Origin: Streptomyces alanosinicus
GTDB taxonomy: Bacteria > Actinomycetota > Actinomycetes > Streptomycetales > Streptomycetaceae
DNA length: 64,000 nt
Direction of reading: 5' to 3'
Assembly: GCF_014650595.1 (NCBI RefSeq)
Contig: NZ_BMVG01000027.1
Span: 30,138 to 94,137, forward strand
Both the position numbers and the translations under genes were made by a program. Position 1 is the stretch's first letter; each line of letters starts with the position of its first letter. Under the pieces are notes generated by a model. It was not told the origin of the DNA and searched no databases. It saw only the letters and a list, made by a program, of their open reading frames with translations. This document shows, in pieces, positions 17,309 to 26,633 of the stretch.

Positions 17309-17980
17309 GTGAACAGCACCTCGGCGTACGCCACCGCCGGCACCGCCCTCGCGGTGCCCGCGCAGCCCGGTGCCCCGGCGCGCGAGCGCCGCGCCGGGCG
17401 CCCGGCCCAGGTCGTCCGCGATCTGCGCGACCGCGCCGGCCGCAGCCCGCGCGCCCTGGTCTTCGGCCCCGCCGACCTGGTGGTGATGACCGGCCTGCCC
17501 GGCAGCGGCAAGTCCACCCTGATGCGGCGCGCGGTCCCCGGCCGCGCGATCGACTCCCAGGACACCCGCGACCGCTTCGCGGCCCGCCTGCCCCGCTTCC
17601 TCCCCTACGCGCTCTACCGCCCCCTGGTCCGCCTCGCCCACTACGCCGGCCTGCGCCGGGCCCTGCGCTCCGGACAGGGCGTCGTCGTCCATGACTGCGG
17701 CACCCAGTCCTGGGTGCGCGACTGGCTCGCCCGCGCCGCCCGCCGCCGCGGCGGCACCCTGCATCTGCTGCTGCTCGACGTCACCCCCGAGACCGCCCGC
17801 GAGGGCCAGCGCGAGCGCGGCCGGGGCGTCTCCCGCTACGCCTTCCGCCGGCACCGCCGTACGGCCGCCCGGCTGCTCGGCGCGGTCGAGCGGGGCGAGC
17901 TGCCCGCGGGCTGCGGCTCGGCGGTGCTGCTGGACCGGGCCGCGGCGGACGCCCTGCGGCGGATCGCGTTCACCGGGTGA
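17309..17980 (+). CDS. P-loop ATPase/kinase-like protein
   Basis: The 223-residue protein (GTG 17309 after GGGAAGGA) has a Walker A motif, 'GLPGSGKST' at residues 62-70. It is followed by 'AIDSQDTRDRFAARLP' and a lid-like Arg-rich region 'EGQRERGRGVSRYAFRRHRRTAARLL'. The layout is that of AAA_33 or zeta-toxin-like small kinases that phosphorylate small molecules or RNA. 'GVVVHDCGTQSWVRDWLARAA' holds the probable Walker B-like acidic residue. The first 45 residues are variable. No partner antitoxin is present, so a toxin role is not claimed. It is divergent from the glycine-riboswitch operon. Confidence 0.75.
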   Translation: MNSTSAYATAGTALAVPAQPGAPARERRAGRPAQVVRDLRDRAGRSPRALVFGPADLVVMTGLPGSGKSTLMRRAVPGRAIDSQDTRDRFAARLPRFLPYALYRPLVRLAHYAGLRRALRSGQGVVVHDCGTQSWVRDWLARAARRRGGTLHLLLLDVTPETAREGQRERGRGVSRYAFRRHRRTAARLLGAVERGELPAGCGSAVLLDRAAADALRRIAFTG

Positions 17981-18082
17981 GGCCGCGGGTGCACCCGGAG
18001 GGGGCGCGAAAGGTGAGGTCCTGTCACAGCCACCCGCTAGCCTTCATGGTCACAGCAGTTGTTCCCAGCAGGCGGTAGGCAG

Positions 18083-18874
18083 ATGGACTTCCCGGCGGAC
18101 ATTCCCGCGGACTTCCCGGCACAGGCGCACCCCCAGCCGCACAGCGGCTGGCCCGGCAACGAGCTGGAGGAGGTGCTCTCGGCCTCCCTCGGCGTACCCA
18201 CCGCGGCGGGCCGGATCATCGAGGTCCTCGGCCGGAGCCTGCTCTGGGTCCCGCTGCCGAGCGGCGGCGGCCCGGGCAGCGGCCCGCTCGACCTGCCCAC
18301 CCTGGACATCGCCGGGCAGGTGTACGTCCCGGTGTTCAGCTCCGAGGAACAGCTCCGCCAGGTGACCGGCACCCATATGTCGTACACCATCGCCCCCGCC
18401 GTGGAGTTCGCCCGCGGGCTGCCCCCGCAGGTCGGCATCGCGGTGAACCCCGACGCCCTGATCGGCATACCGCTGCCGCCCGACGCGGTGGCCGAGCTGT
18501 GCCGGGCCGGCCGCACCCCGCTGGACGGCCCCGCCAGCGGCGGCCGGGTCCGCCTCTTCGAGCCCGACTGGCAGGACGACCCGGTCGACTTCCTCTCCGC
18601 CGCGTCCGCCGAGTTCACCGAGACCGGTGTGGTCCGCACGGCCCGCCGCTGCCTGGCCGCCATCGAGACGGACGACCCGGTCATGTTCGTCGGCGTCGAG
18701 CTCTCCCAGTGGGAGGGCGACCTGCGCGATCTCCCGATGCAGGCCCTGGGCAGAGCCCTCGGTAAAGTCTCCGTCAAGTGGCCGGTCACCCTGGTCCTCC
18801 TGGACGTGACCGACGACCCGGTGGCCGAATGGCTCAGGTCTCACGTCCGCCCCTTCTATCAGTACGGTCACTGA
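18083..18874 (+). CDS. SseB-family protein, first of a tandem pair
   Basis: The 263-residue protein has an SseB N-terminal domain ('NELEEVLSASLGVPTAAGRIIEVLGRSLLWVPLP' from residue 26, then 'VPVFSSEEQLRQV', 'GLPPQVGIAVNPDALIGIPLPP'). A C-terminal domain ends 'VAEWLRSHVRPFYQYGH'. SseB was named for making E. coli sensitive to serine, but the biochemical role of the family is unknown. A second copy follows at 19011. Both sit just beyond the serine/glycine operon, a possible functional hint. No signal peptide or membrane segment is seen. Confidence 0.82.
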   Translation: MDFPADIPADFPAQAHPQPHSGWPGNELEEVLSASLGVPTAAGRIIEVLGRSLLWVPLPSGGGPGSGPLDLPTLDIAGQVYVPVFSSEEQLRQVTGTHMSYTIAPAVEFARGLPPQVGIAVNPDALIGIPLPPDAVAELCRAGRTPLDGPASGGRVRLFEPDWQDDPVDFLSAASAEFTETGVVRTARRCLAAIETDDPVMFVGVELSQWEGDLRDLPMQALGRALGKVSVKWPVTLVLLDVTDDPVAEWLRSHVRPFYQYGH

Positions 18875-19010
18875 CGTACCTCAAGGGGCGCGAGGAGTCG
18901 CGCGAATACCACCCGTGAACCCGCGCTCGCGCACGAACCCGAGGCCGCACCCCGGTAGGCGCTTAAGCTGTCTCCGAACGCGGGGCACGGAAAACAGAAG
19001 GGCACGACAG

Positions 19011-19826
19011 GTGAGCGCGAGCCACAGCGGCAGCGTCGAGCACATGCTGCGCCAGGTCACCCCCGGCCGCTACGACGCCTACGAGGCTCTGCTGCGCGCC
19101 CTCGCCGCCCCGTCCTCCGGCCAGATCTGGATGCTGCTCTGGCACGGCCAGGCCGGCTCCCCGGACGCCCAGTACGGGGACATGGAGGTGGACGGCTTCC
19201 ACTACGCCCCCTGTGTCACCTCCGCCCAGGAACTCTCGGCCAGCGGCTGGAACCGGTCGTACGAGGTCGTCGACGCCCTCGACGTGGCCCGCACCCTCTA
19301 TCCGGACCACTACGGCCTCTGGCTCAACCCGCACGGTCCGGGCGGCGGCGTCGGCATCCCCTGGCTGGACCTGCGCCGTATCGCCACCGGCCTGGACCGC
19401 CAGCCCGCCGGACCCCTCCGGCTGACCGAGCCCGGCATCGAGATCCCGCAGTTCTACGCCCTGATCGCACAGAACGCCCATCGCACCCCGGCCCTGCGCT
19501 CGCTGCGCCGCGCCTGGGTGCAGCCCGCGCTCGGCGCGCCGTATCTCGCGATCGGCCTGGACGTCTACGAGACCTCCCCGGCCGCGGTCGACTCGGTCCG
19601 CGCGATGATGCAGCAGTCCGTCGGCGCCGTCCCCGAGGGCCTGCCGGTGTCGACGGTCGCGATGACCGACGACTACGACCCGGTGGTCATCTGGATGCGA
19701 GCCAACGCGCGCCCGTTCTACGACCGCGAGGTCCACGCGGCCCCGCCCCAGCCCCAGCTGCAGGCCTCCCCCCAGCAGGCCCCGGCCGCCGGATACGGAT
19801 ATCCGCCGGTGCGCGGCAGTTACTGA
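19011..19826 (+). CDS. SseB-family protein, second of a tandem pair
   Basis: The 271-residue protein shares the same end motif as its neighbour ('VVIWMRANARPFYDREV' against 'VAEWLRSHVRPFYQYGH'). The central region also resembles it ('HYGLWLNPHGPGGGVGIPWLDLRRIA'), so the pair arose by duplication and diverged strongly. A Pro/Gln-rich tail follows. The GTG at 19011 has AGAAGGG upstream. Unlike the first copy it has a longer N-terminal helical part ('VEHMLRQVTPGRYDAYEALLRALA'). Function unknown. Confidence 0.78.
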   Translation: MSASHSGSVEHMLRQVTPGRYDAYEALLRALAAPSSGQIWMLLWHGQAGSPDAQYGDMEVDGFHYAPCVTSAQELSASGWNRSYEVVDALDVARTLYPDHYGLWLNPHGPGGGVGIPWLDLRRIATGLDRQPAGPLRLTEPGIEIPQFYALIAQNAHRTPALRSLRRAWVQPALGAPYLAIGLDVYETSPAAVDSVRAMMQQSVGAVPEGLPVSTVAMTDDYDPVVIWMRANARPFYDREVHAAPPQPQLQASPQQAPAAGYGYPPVRGSY

Positions 19827-20021
19827 CCGCGGTCGTTGACCTGCGCCGAAGGGCCGTCGAGCGCCCTTTTCGCGCGGCCTGTTCGTGCCGTCGTGTCCCG
19901 CTTTGTACCGTCCGGTCGTCGTGACTTCCTGTCCGCATAACAGGAAACGCCTGCTTGCATCACGGTTGCGCATCCATTCGTTGTCAAGGCTGGCGGCTGA
20001 TCGCGCCAGCGTTGAAGACTC

Positions 20022-20073
20022 CCCCTTCAAGGGGTTCGCCCCTGTGTACGCAAGGGGTTCGCCCCTGTGTACG
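20022..20073 (+). repeat. Perfect 23-bp tandem repeat, each unit a TTCG-loop hairpin, in the peptide-transporter leader
   Basis: The stretch 20028-20050 is repeated exactly at 20051-20073. Each unit contains AGGGG-TTCG-CCCCT, a hairpin with a very stable UUCG loop in RNA. Just before, CCCCTT at 20022-20027 can pair with AAGGGG at 20029-20034, and this would exclude the first hairpin. The rest of the 319-base gap (19827-20145) holds no open frame I would support; it presumably contains the operon promoter. The arrangement suggests an RNA control element or a replication-slippage product. Confidence 0.7.
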
Positions 20074-20145
20074 ACGGACTGTTTGATGCCGCTACCAGCG
20101 GCAAGTGCGGGCCGGCTACCGCCGGTTGAGAGGGGTCCCAGCCTA

Positions 20146-21153
20146 ATGACGGCACCATTGCACGAACCGACCGCGGAAGCGGCCCCGGGTGCGGCAGAGG
20201 AAGCGGCGGTCGCAGCCACCGACGCGAAGGCCGTCCAGGGCCGGTCCCTGGGCCGGATCGCCTGGGAACGCCTCAAGCGGGACAAGCTCGCCCTGACGGG
20301 CGGCGTCGTCGTGCTCCTCCTCATCGTGATCGCGCTGCTCGCACCGGTGATCACGAGCCTCGTCGGCCAGGACCCGGACGTCTACAACCAGGGCTTGATC
20401 GACCCGCTGTTCAGCACCCCCAAGGGTTCCCTGGGCGGCATGAACGGCGACCATCTGCTCGGTGTCGAGCCGGTCAACGGCCGCGACATCTTCGCCCGCA
20501 TCCTGTACGGCGCCCGGATCTCGCTGCTCGTCGGCTTCCTGTCCGCGGTGGTCGCCGTCATCCTGGGTACCGTCCTCGGTATCCTGGCGGGCTTCTTCGG
20601 CGGCTGGGTGGACTCGGTCATCAGCCGCGTCATGGACGGCCTTCTCGCCTTCCCGCAGCTGCTGTTCATCATCGCGCTGGTCTCCGTGATGCCCAACCAG
20701 ATGCTGGGGCTCACCGGCACGGGCGTGCGGGTGTTCGTGATGATCCTGGTCATCGGCTTCTTCGGCTGGCCGTACATCGGCCGGGTGGTCCGCGGCCAGA
20801 CGCTCTCGCTGCGTGAGCGCGAGTACGTCGAGGCGGCCCGTTCGCTCGGCGCCGGGCAGTTCTACATCCTCTTCAAGGAACTGCTGCCCAACCTCGTCGC
20901 GCCGATCATCGTGTACACGACGATGATGATCCCCACGAACATCCTCACCGAGGCGGCGCTCAGCTTCCTCGGCGTGGGCGTCAAGCCGCCCACGTCCTCC
21001 TGGGGGCAGATGCTGTCGAGCGCGATCGACTACTACGACTCGGACCCCATGTACATGGTGATCCCGGGCGTGGCGATCTTCATCACGGTTCTTGCCTTCA
21101 ACCTCTTCGGCGACGGCGTGCGGGACGCGCTCGACCCGAAGGGCTCCCGCTGA
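20146..21153 (+). CDS. Oligopeptide ABC transporter permease (OppC/DppC type)
   Basis: The 335-residue membrane protein starts at ATG 20146. It has a cytoplasmic N-terminal tail, 'SLGRIAWERLKRDKLALTGGVVVLLLIVIALLAPVI' with the first membrane helix, and an OppC periplasmic-type insertion ('HLLGVEPVNGRDIFARILYGARISLLVG'). The ATPase-coupling EAA loop is 'EYVEAARSLGAGQFYILFKELLPNL'. About six membrane spans are visible. It is the first gene of an importer operon (permease, binding protein, permease, two ATPases); having the C-type permease first is unusual compared with opp operons that begin with the binding protein. Confidence 0.93.
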   Translation: MTAPLHEPTAEAAPGAAEEAAVAATDAKAVQGRSLGRIAWERLKRDKLALTGGVVVLLLIVIALLAPVITSLVGQDPDVYNQGLIDPLFSTPKGSLGGMNGDHLLGVEPVNGRDIFARILYGARISLLVGFLSAVVAVILGTVLGILAGFFGGWVDSVISRVMDGLLAFPQLLFIIALVSVMPNQMLGLTGTGVRVFVMILVIGFFGWPYIGRVVRGQTLSLREREYVEAARSLGAGQFYILFKELLPNLVAPIIVYTTMMIPTNILTEAALSFLGVGVKPPTSSWGQMLSSAIDYYDSDPMYMVIPGVAIFITVLAFNLFGDGVRDALDPKGSR

Positions 21154-21223
21154 AGTGCCGTACCCCAAGCGTCCCGTGAGTTCATCCACGGGGTCTCTCA
21201 TCAATTCCGGAGGATCCGAGATC

Positions 21224-23008
21224 GTGACTACCCAACGCACCTCAGGGCGGCGCAAGCAGGCCCTTGCCGCTGCCGCAGTGGTCGCCGGGCTGCTGACCAC
21301 GGCGGCGTGCGGCGGAGGCAACGGCAGCTCGAAGGACGGCGCGGCCGGCTTCGACGCGGCGAACAACAAGGTGGCCCAGGCCGACCAGGTCAAGAAGGGC
21401 GGCACCCTGAAGTTCGTGAGCACGCAGGACGCCGACTCGTGGGACACCACGCGCGGCTACTACGGCTTCATGTGGGACTTCTCCCGCTACTACAGCCGTC
21501 AGCTGCTCACCTACAAGACGGCGCCGGGTGCCGAGGGCGCGAAGCTCACCCCGGACCTCGCCACCGACATGGGCAAGGTCTCGGACGGCGGCAAGACCTA
21601 CACCTTCACGCTGCGTGACGGCGGCACCTGGGAGGACGGCAAGCCGATCACCTCCCAGGACATCAAGTACGGCATCGAGCGCTCCTGGGCGCAGGACGTC
21701 CTGTCCGGCGGTCCGGTCTACCTCCAGCAGATGCTGGACCCGAAGAACACCTACAAGGGTCCGTACAAGGACACCTCGAAGGACCACCTGGGTCTGAAGG
21801 CGATCGACACGCCGGACGCGAAGACGATCGTCTTCCACCTGCCGACGGCCAACTCGGACTTCCTCCAGGTGCTGGCGATGACCGCGGCCTCGCCGGTCCG
21901 CCAGGACATGGACACCAAGTCCAAGTACGGCCTGCACCCGTTCTCCTCGGGCCCGTACAAGTTCGAGTCGTACAGCCCGGGCAAGAACCTGGTCCTGGTC
22001 CGCAACACCAGCTGGAAGGCGTCCTCGGACCCGGTCCGCAAGGCGTACCCGGACAAGGTCACCCTGGACATCTCCACCAACCAGGCCGACTCGGACCAGC
22101 GCCTGATCGACGGCGACTACGACATCGACGCCTCGCAGACCGGCCTGGGCCCGCAGGGCCGCCAGATCGCCCTGAAGCAGCACAAGGACAACCTGGACAA
22201 CCCGGTCTCCGGCTTCATCCGCTACGCGGTCTTCCCGCAGAGCGTCAAGCCGTTCGACAACGAGCACTGCCGCAAGGCCGTGATCTACGCCGCCGACCAC
22301 GTGTCGCTGCAGACCGCCCGTGGCGGCCCGATCGCCGGTGGTGACATCGGCACCAACATGCTCCCGCCGTCGGTCGCCGGTGGCGAGGGCCAGAAGTACG
22401 ACCCGTACAAGATCGCGACCAAGAACAAGTACGGCAACGTCAACCTGGCCAAGCAGGAGCTCAAGGCCTGTGGTCAGCCGAACGGCTTCTCGACGACCAT
22501 CGCCGTCCGCAACAACAAGGCGCAGGAAGTCGCCACCGCCGAGTCCCTGCAGGCCGCGCTGAAGAAGGTCGGCATCAACGCCGACATCTACCAGTACGAC
22601 GGCTCGCAGAGCCCGGGCATCATCGGCTCCCCGTCGAACGTCGAGAAGAAGAAGCTCGGCATCATCATCATGGGCTGGGGTCCGGACTTCCCGACCGTCC
22701 AGGGCTACGGCATCCCGCTGTGGGACAGCAAGTACATCCTGCAGAGCGGTAACAACAACTACGCCCTGATCAAGGACAAGACGATCGACGGGCTCTTCGA
22801 CCAGTACACCACCACGCTGGACGAGGCGAAGAAGACCCAGATCTCCACGGAGATCAACCACAAGGTGATGGAGGGCGCGTACTACCTGCCCTTCACCTTC
22901 GAGCGGCTGCTCAACATCCGCTCCTCGCGTCTGGGCAACGTGTACACGACGAACGCGTACAGCGGTTACTACGACTTCGTCAATCTCGGCCTGAAGTCCA
23001 CGAAGTAG
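21224..23008 (+). CDS. Peptide-binding lipoprotein of the ABC importer (SBP_bac_5)
   Basis: The 594-residue solute-binding protein starts at GTG 21224 with a good GGAGGA site. A lipoprotein signal ends at the lipobox 'LTTAAC' (C29), so it is anchored on the outer face of the membrane. Family features include 'KKGGTLKFVS', 'LTPDLATDMGKVSDGGKTYTFTLRDGGTWEDGKPITSQDIKYGIERSW', and 'GSGPYKFESYSPGKNLVLVRN'-like sequence near residue 240. It captures oligopeptides and delivers them to the two permeases. A stable stem-loop after its stop may keep its message more abundant than the downstream genes. Confidence 0.94.
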   Translation: MTTQRTSGRRKQALAAAAVVAGLLTTAACGGGNGSSKDGAAGFDAANNKVAQADQVKKGGTLKFVSTQDADSWDTTRGYYGFMWDFSRYYSRQLLTYKTAPGAEGAKLTPDLATDMGKVSDGGKTYTFTLRDGGTWEDGKPITSQDIKYGIERSWAQDVLSGGPVYLQQMLDPKNTYKGPYKDTSKDHLGLKAIDTPDAKTIVFHLPTANSDFLQVLAMTAASPVRQDMDTKSKYGLHPFSSGPYKFESYSPGKNLVLVRNTSWKASSDPVRKAYPDKVTLDISTNQADSDQRLIDGDYDIDASQTGLGPQGRQIALKQHKDNLDNPVSGFIRYAVFPQSVKPFDNEHCRKAVIYAADHVSLQTARGGPIAGGDIGTNMLPPSVAGGEGQKYDPYKIATKNKYGNVNLAKQELKACGQPNGFSTTIAVRNNKAQEVATAESLQAALKKVGINADIYQYDGSQSPGIIGSPSNVEKKKLGIIIMGWGPDFPTVQGYGIPLWDSKYILQSGNNNYALIKDKTIDGLFDQYTTTLDEAKKTQISTEINHKVMEGAYYLPFTFERLLNIRSSRLGNVYTTNAYSGYYDFVNLGLKSTK

Positions 23009-23062
23009 TCCCGGCACACCCGCCGAACGGCACGAAAGGCAGGTGAAGGCCGGCGCGGCGAG

Positions 23063-23098
23063 CCGCGGGCCCACCGGAAGATCTCCGGGGGCCCGCGG
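23063..23098 (+). terminator. Strong intra-operon stem-loop after the binding-protein gene
   Basis: CCGCGGGCCC (23063-23072) pairs with GGGCCCGCGG (23089-23098), with an inner CCGGA/TCCGG stem and a 5-base loop. It lies between binding-protein and permease genes. It could terminate part of the transcripts or protect the 3' end of the binding-protein mRNA. Confidence 0.7.
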
Positions 23099-23118
23099 TC
23101 CGCGGCGGGCCGTTAGCT

Positions 23119-24113
<995 letters not shown>

Positions 24114-24117
<4 letters not shown>

Positions 24118-25211
24118 CCGAACTCAGCAAGACCGGAGCAGCCGTGGGCGAGCCCACCGACTCCTCGCCCAAGCCGAGCTCCTTCCTCGAAGTGCGCGAC
24201 CTGAAGGTGCACTTCCCGACCGACGACGGCCTGGTGAAGTCCGTCGACGGCCTCAGCTTCCAGCTGGAGAAGGGCAAGACCCTCGGCATCGTGGGCGAGT
24301 CGGGCTCCGGCAAGTCCGTGACCTCGCTCGGCATCATGGGCCTGCACACCGCCGGCCAGTACGGCAAGCGCAAGGCACAGATCTCCGGCGAGATCTGGCT
24401 GAACGGCACCGAGCTGCTGTCCGCCGACCCCGACCATGTGCGCAAGCTGCGGGGCCGCGACATGGCGATGATCTTCCAGGATCCGCTGTCCGCGCTGCAC
24501 CCGTACTACACGATCGGCGCGCAGATCGTGGAGGCCTACCGGATCCACCACGACGTCGACAAGAAGACCGCCCGCAAGCGGGCGGTCGAGATGCTCGACC
24601 GCGTGGGCATCCCGCAGCCGGACAAGCGGGTGGACAGCTACCCGCACGAGTTCTCCGGCGGCATGCGCCAGCGCGCCATGATCGCCATGTCGCTGGTGAA
24701 CAACCCCGAGCTGCTCATCGCGGACGAGCCGACCACCGCGCTCGACGTGACGGTCCAGGCGCAGATCCTGGACCTGATCCGCGATCTGCAGAAGGAGTTC
24801 GGCTCCGCGGTCATCATCATCACCCACGACCTGGGCGTCGTCGCCGAACTGGCCGACGACATCCTGGTGATGTACGGCGGCCGCTGCGTGGAGCGCGGTC
24901 CGGCCGAGAAGGTGTTCTACGAGCCCCGCCACCCCTACACCTGGGGTCTGCTCGGCTCGATGCCGCGCCTGGACCGCGACCAGCAGGAGCGCCTGATCCC
25001 GGTCAAGGGCTCCCCGCCCTCGCTGATCAACGTCCCGTCCGGCTGCGCCTTCAACCCGCGCTGCCCGTACGCCGACGTCCCGAAGGACAACCTGACCCGC
25101 ACGGTCCGCCCCGAGCTGACCGAGGTCGGAACCAAGCACTGGGCCGCCTGCCATATGTCGCAGGAGCAGCGGGAACGGATCTGGACCGAAGAGATTGCGC
25201 CGAAGCTGTGA
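24114..25211 (+). CDS. Oligopeptide ABC transporter ATP-binding protein (OppD type)
   Basis: The 365-residue ATPase starts at ATG 24114, overlapping the permease stop by ATGA. It shows Walker A 'GESGSGKSV', 'MIFQDPLSALHPYYTIG' (Q-loop), signature 'EFSGGMRQRAMIAMSL' and Walker B 'LLIADEPTTALDVTVQAQ'. The OppD-specific C-terminal extension has Cys-rich motifs ('GCAFNPRCPYA', 'ACH') that hold an iron-sulfur cluster in relatives. It energises uptake together with the OppF-type ATPase. Confidence 0.94.
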
Positions 25212-26533
25212 GTGAGAACGCAGAGGACAAAGAGGTGAAGGCGGCCGGTGCGGCCACCCTCAGCAAGGACGCCGCGCCCGGCGAGACCCTGCTGAAGGTG
25301 ACCGGGCTGCAGAAGCACTTCCCCATCAAGAAGGGCCTGTTCCAGCGACAGGTCGGTGCCGTGCGCGCGGTCGACGGCCTGGACTTCGAGGTCCGCTCCG
25401 GGGAAACCCTCGGTGTCGTGGGCGAGTCGGGCTGCGGCAAGTCGACGATGGGCCGGCTGATCACCCGGCTGCTCGAACCGACCGCGGGACAGATCGAGTT
25501 CGAGGGCAAGGACATCACGCACCTCGGCGTGGGCGGTATGCGTCCCATGCGCCGCGATGTGCAGATGATCTTCCAGGACCCGTACTCGTCGCTGAACCCG
25601 CGGCACACCATCGGCACGATCGTCGGCGCTCCCTTCCGGCTCCAGGGCGTCGAGCCCGAGGGCGGCATCAAGAAGGAAGTCCAGCGGCTGCTGTCGGTGG
25701 TCGGCCTCAACCCCGAGCACTACAACCGCTATCCGCACGAGTTCTCCGGCGGTCAGCGCCAGCGCATCGGCATCGCCCGCGCGCTCGCCCTGAAGCCGAA
25801 GCTGGTCGTCGCGGACGAGCCCGTCTCCGCGCTGGACGTGTCGATCCAGGCGCAGGTCGTGAACCTCATGGACGACCTCCAGGAGGAACTGGGCCTGACA
25901 TATGTGATCATCGCGCACGACCTCTCGGTCGTCCGGCATGTCTCGGACCGTATCGCGGTGATGTACCTCGGCAAGATCGTCGAGCTGGCCGACCGGGAGT
26001 CGCTGTACAAGGCGCCGATGCACCCGTACACCAAGGCGCTGATGTCGGCGGTGCCGATCCCGGACCCGCGGCGCAAGAACGCCAAGAGCGAGCGCATCCT
26101 GCTCAAGGGCGATGTGCCCTCGCCGATCTCGCCGCCCTCGGGCTGCCGCTTCCACACCCGGTGCTGGAAGGCGACGGAGATCTGCCGGACCACGGAGCCC
26201 GCGCTGCTGGAGCTGAAGCCCGGTCAGCGGGTGGCCTGCCACCACCCGGAGAACTTCGAGGACCAGGCCCCGCAGGACACGGTCCTGCTGACCGCCGCGA
26301 AGGAGGCGGCGGAGCTGGTCGCCGACGAGGTCCTCGCCGAGTCGGCGGAGACGTCGGCGGCGGTGGCGGCGGAGCTGGCGGAGGAGGACACGTCCGAGGA
26401 GAGCACGTCCGAGGAGAGCACCTCCGAGGAGGCCACCTCCGAAGCGAGCACCTCCGAGACGAGCGCTCCCGAAGCCGCTGCCTCCGACGAGAGCACCGAG
26501 GAGACCGGGTCCCAGGAGTCAACCGACAAGTAG
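25208..26533 (+). CDS. Oligopeptide ABC transporter ATP-binding protein (OppF type) with an acidic Ser/Thr/Glu tail
   Basis: The 441-residue ATPase starts at GTG 25208, overlapping the OppD stop. It has Walker A 'GESGCGKST', 'QMIFQDPYSSLNPRHTIG', signature 'EFSGGQRQRIGIARAL', Walker B 'KLVVADEPVSALDVSIQ', and the Cys-containing 'GCRFHTRC'. Typical OppF proteins end shortly after 'QRVACHHPE' (about residue 345). Here about 75 extra residues follow, rich in Glu, Ser, Thr and Ala, with repeats of the type STSEE. The tail is highly acidic and probably disordered. The DNA repeats in 15-base units, so the tail may vary between strains. Confidence 0.92.
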   Translation: MSENAEDKEVKAAGAATLSKDAAPGETLLKVTGLQKHFPIKKGLFQRQVGAVRAVDGLDFEVRSGETLGVVGESGCGKSTMGRLITRLLEPTAGQIEFEGKDITHLGVGGMRPMRRDVQMIFQDPYSSLNPRHTIGTIVGAPFRLQGVEPEGGIKKEVQRLLSVVGLNPEHYNRYPHEFSGGQRQRIGIARALALKPKLVVADEPVSALDVSIQAQVVNLMDDLQEELGLTYVIIAHDLSVVRHVSDRIAVMYLGKIVELADRESLYKAPMHPYTKALMSAVPIPDPRRKNAKSERILLKGDVPSPISPPSGCRFHTRCWKATEICRTTEPALLELKPGQRVACHHPENFEDQAPQDTVLLTAAKEAAELVADEVLAESAETSAAVAAELAEEDTSEESTSEESTSEEATSEASTSETSAPEAAASDESTEETGSQESTDK

Positions 26534-26633
26534 CACATGACAACTGGGCAAAGTCATGCACATGCCCGAACGGGAGAGCGCAGAGTCGTCCGTGTCCGAC
26601 CACTGATCGGTACACGCTCGAAAGGGACGACTC

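Noticed and set aside
17309..17980. Zeta-type toxin
   Set aside because: It has only the general P-loop and lid features; no epsilon-like antitoxin is adjacent, so a neutral kinase-like call is safer.
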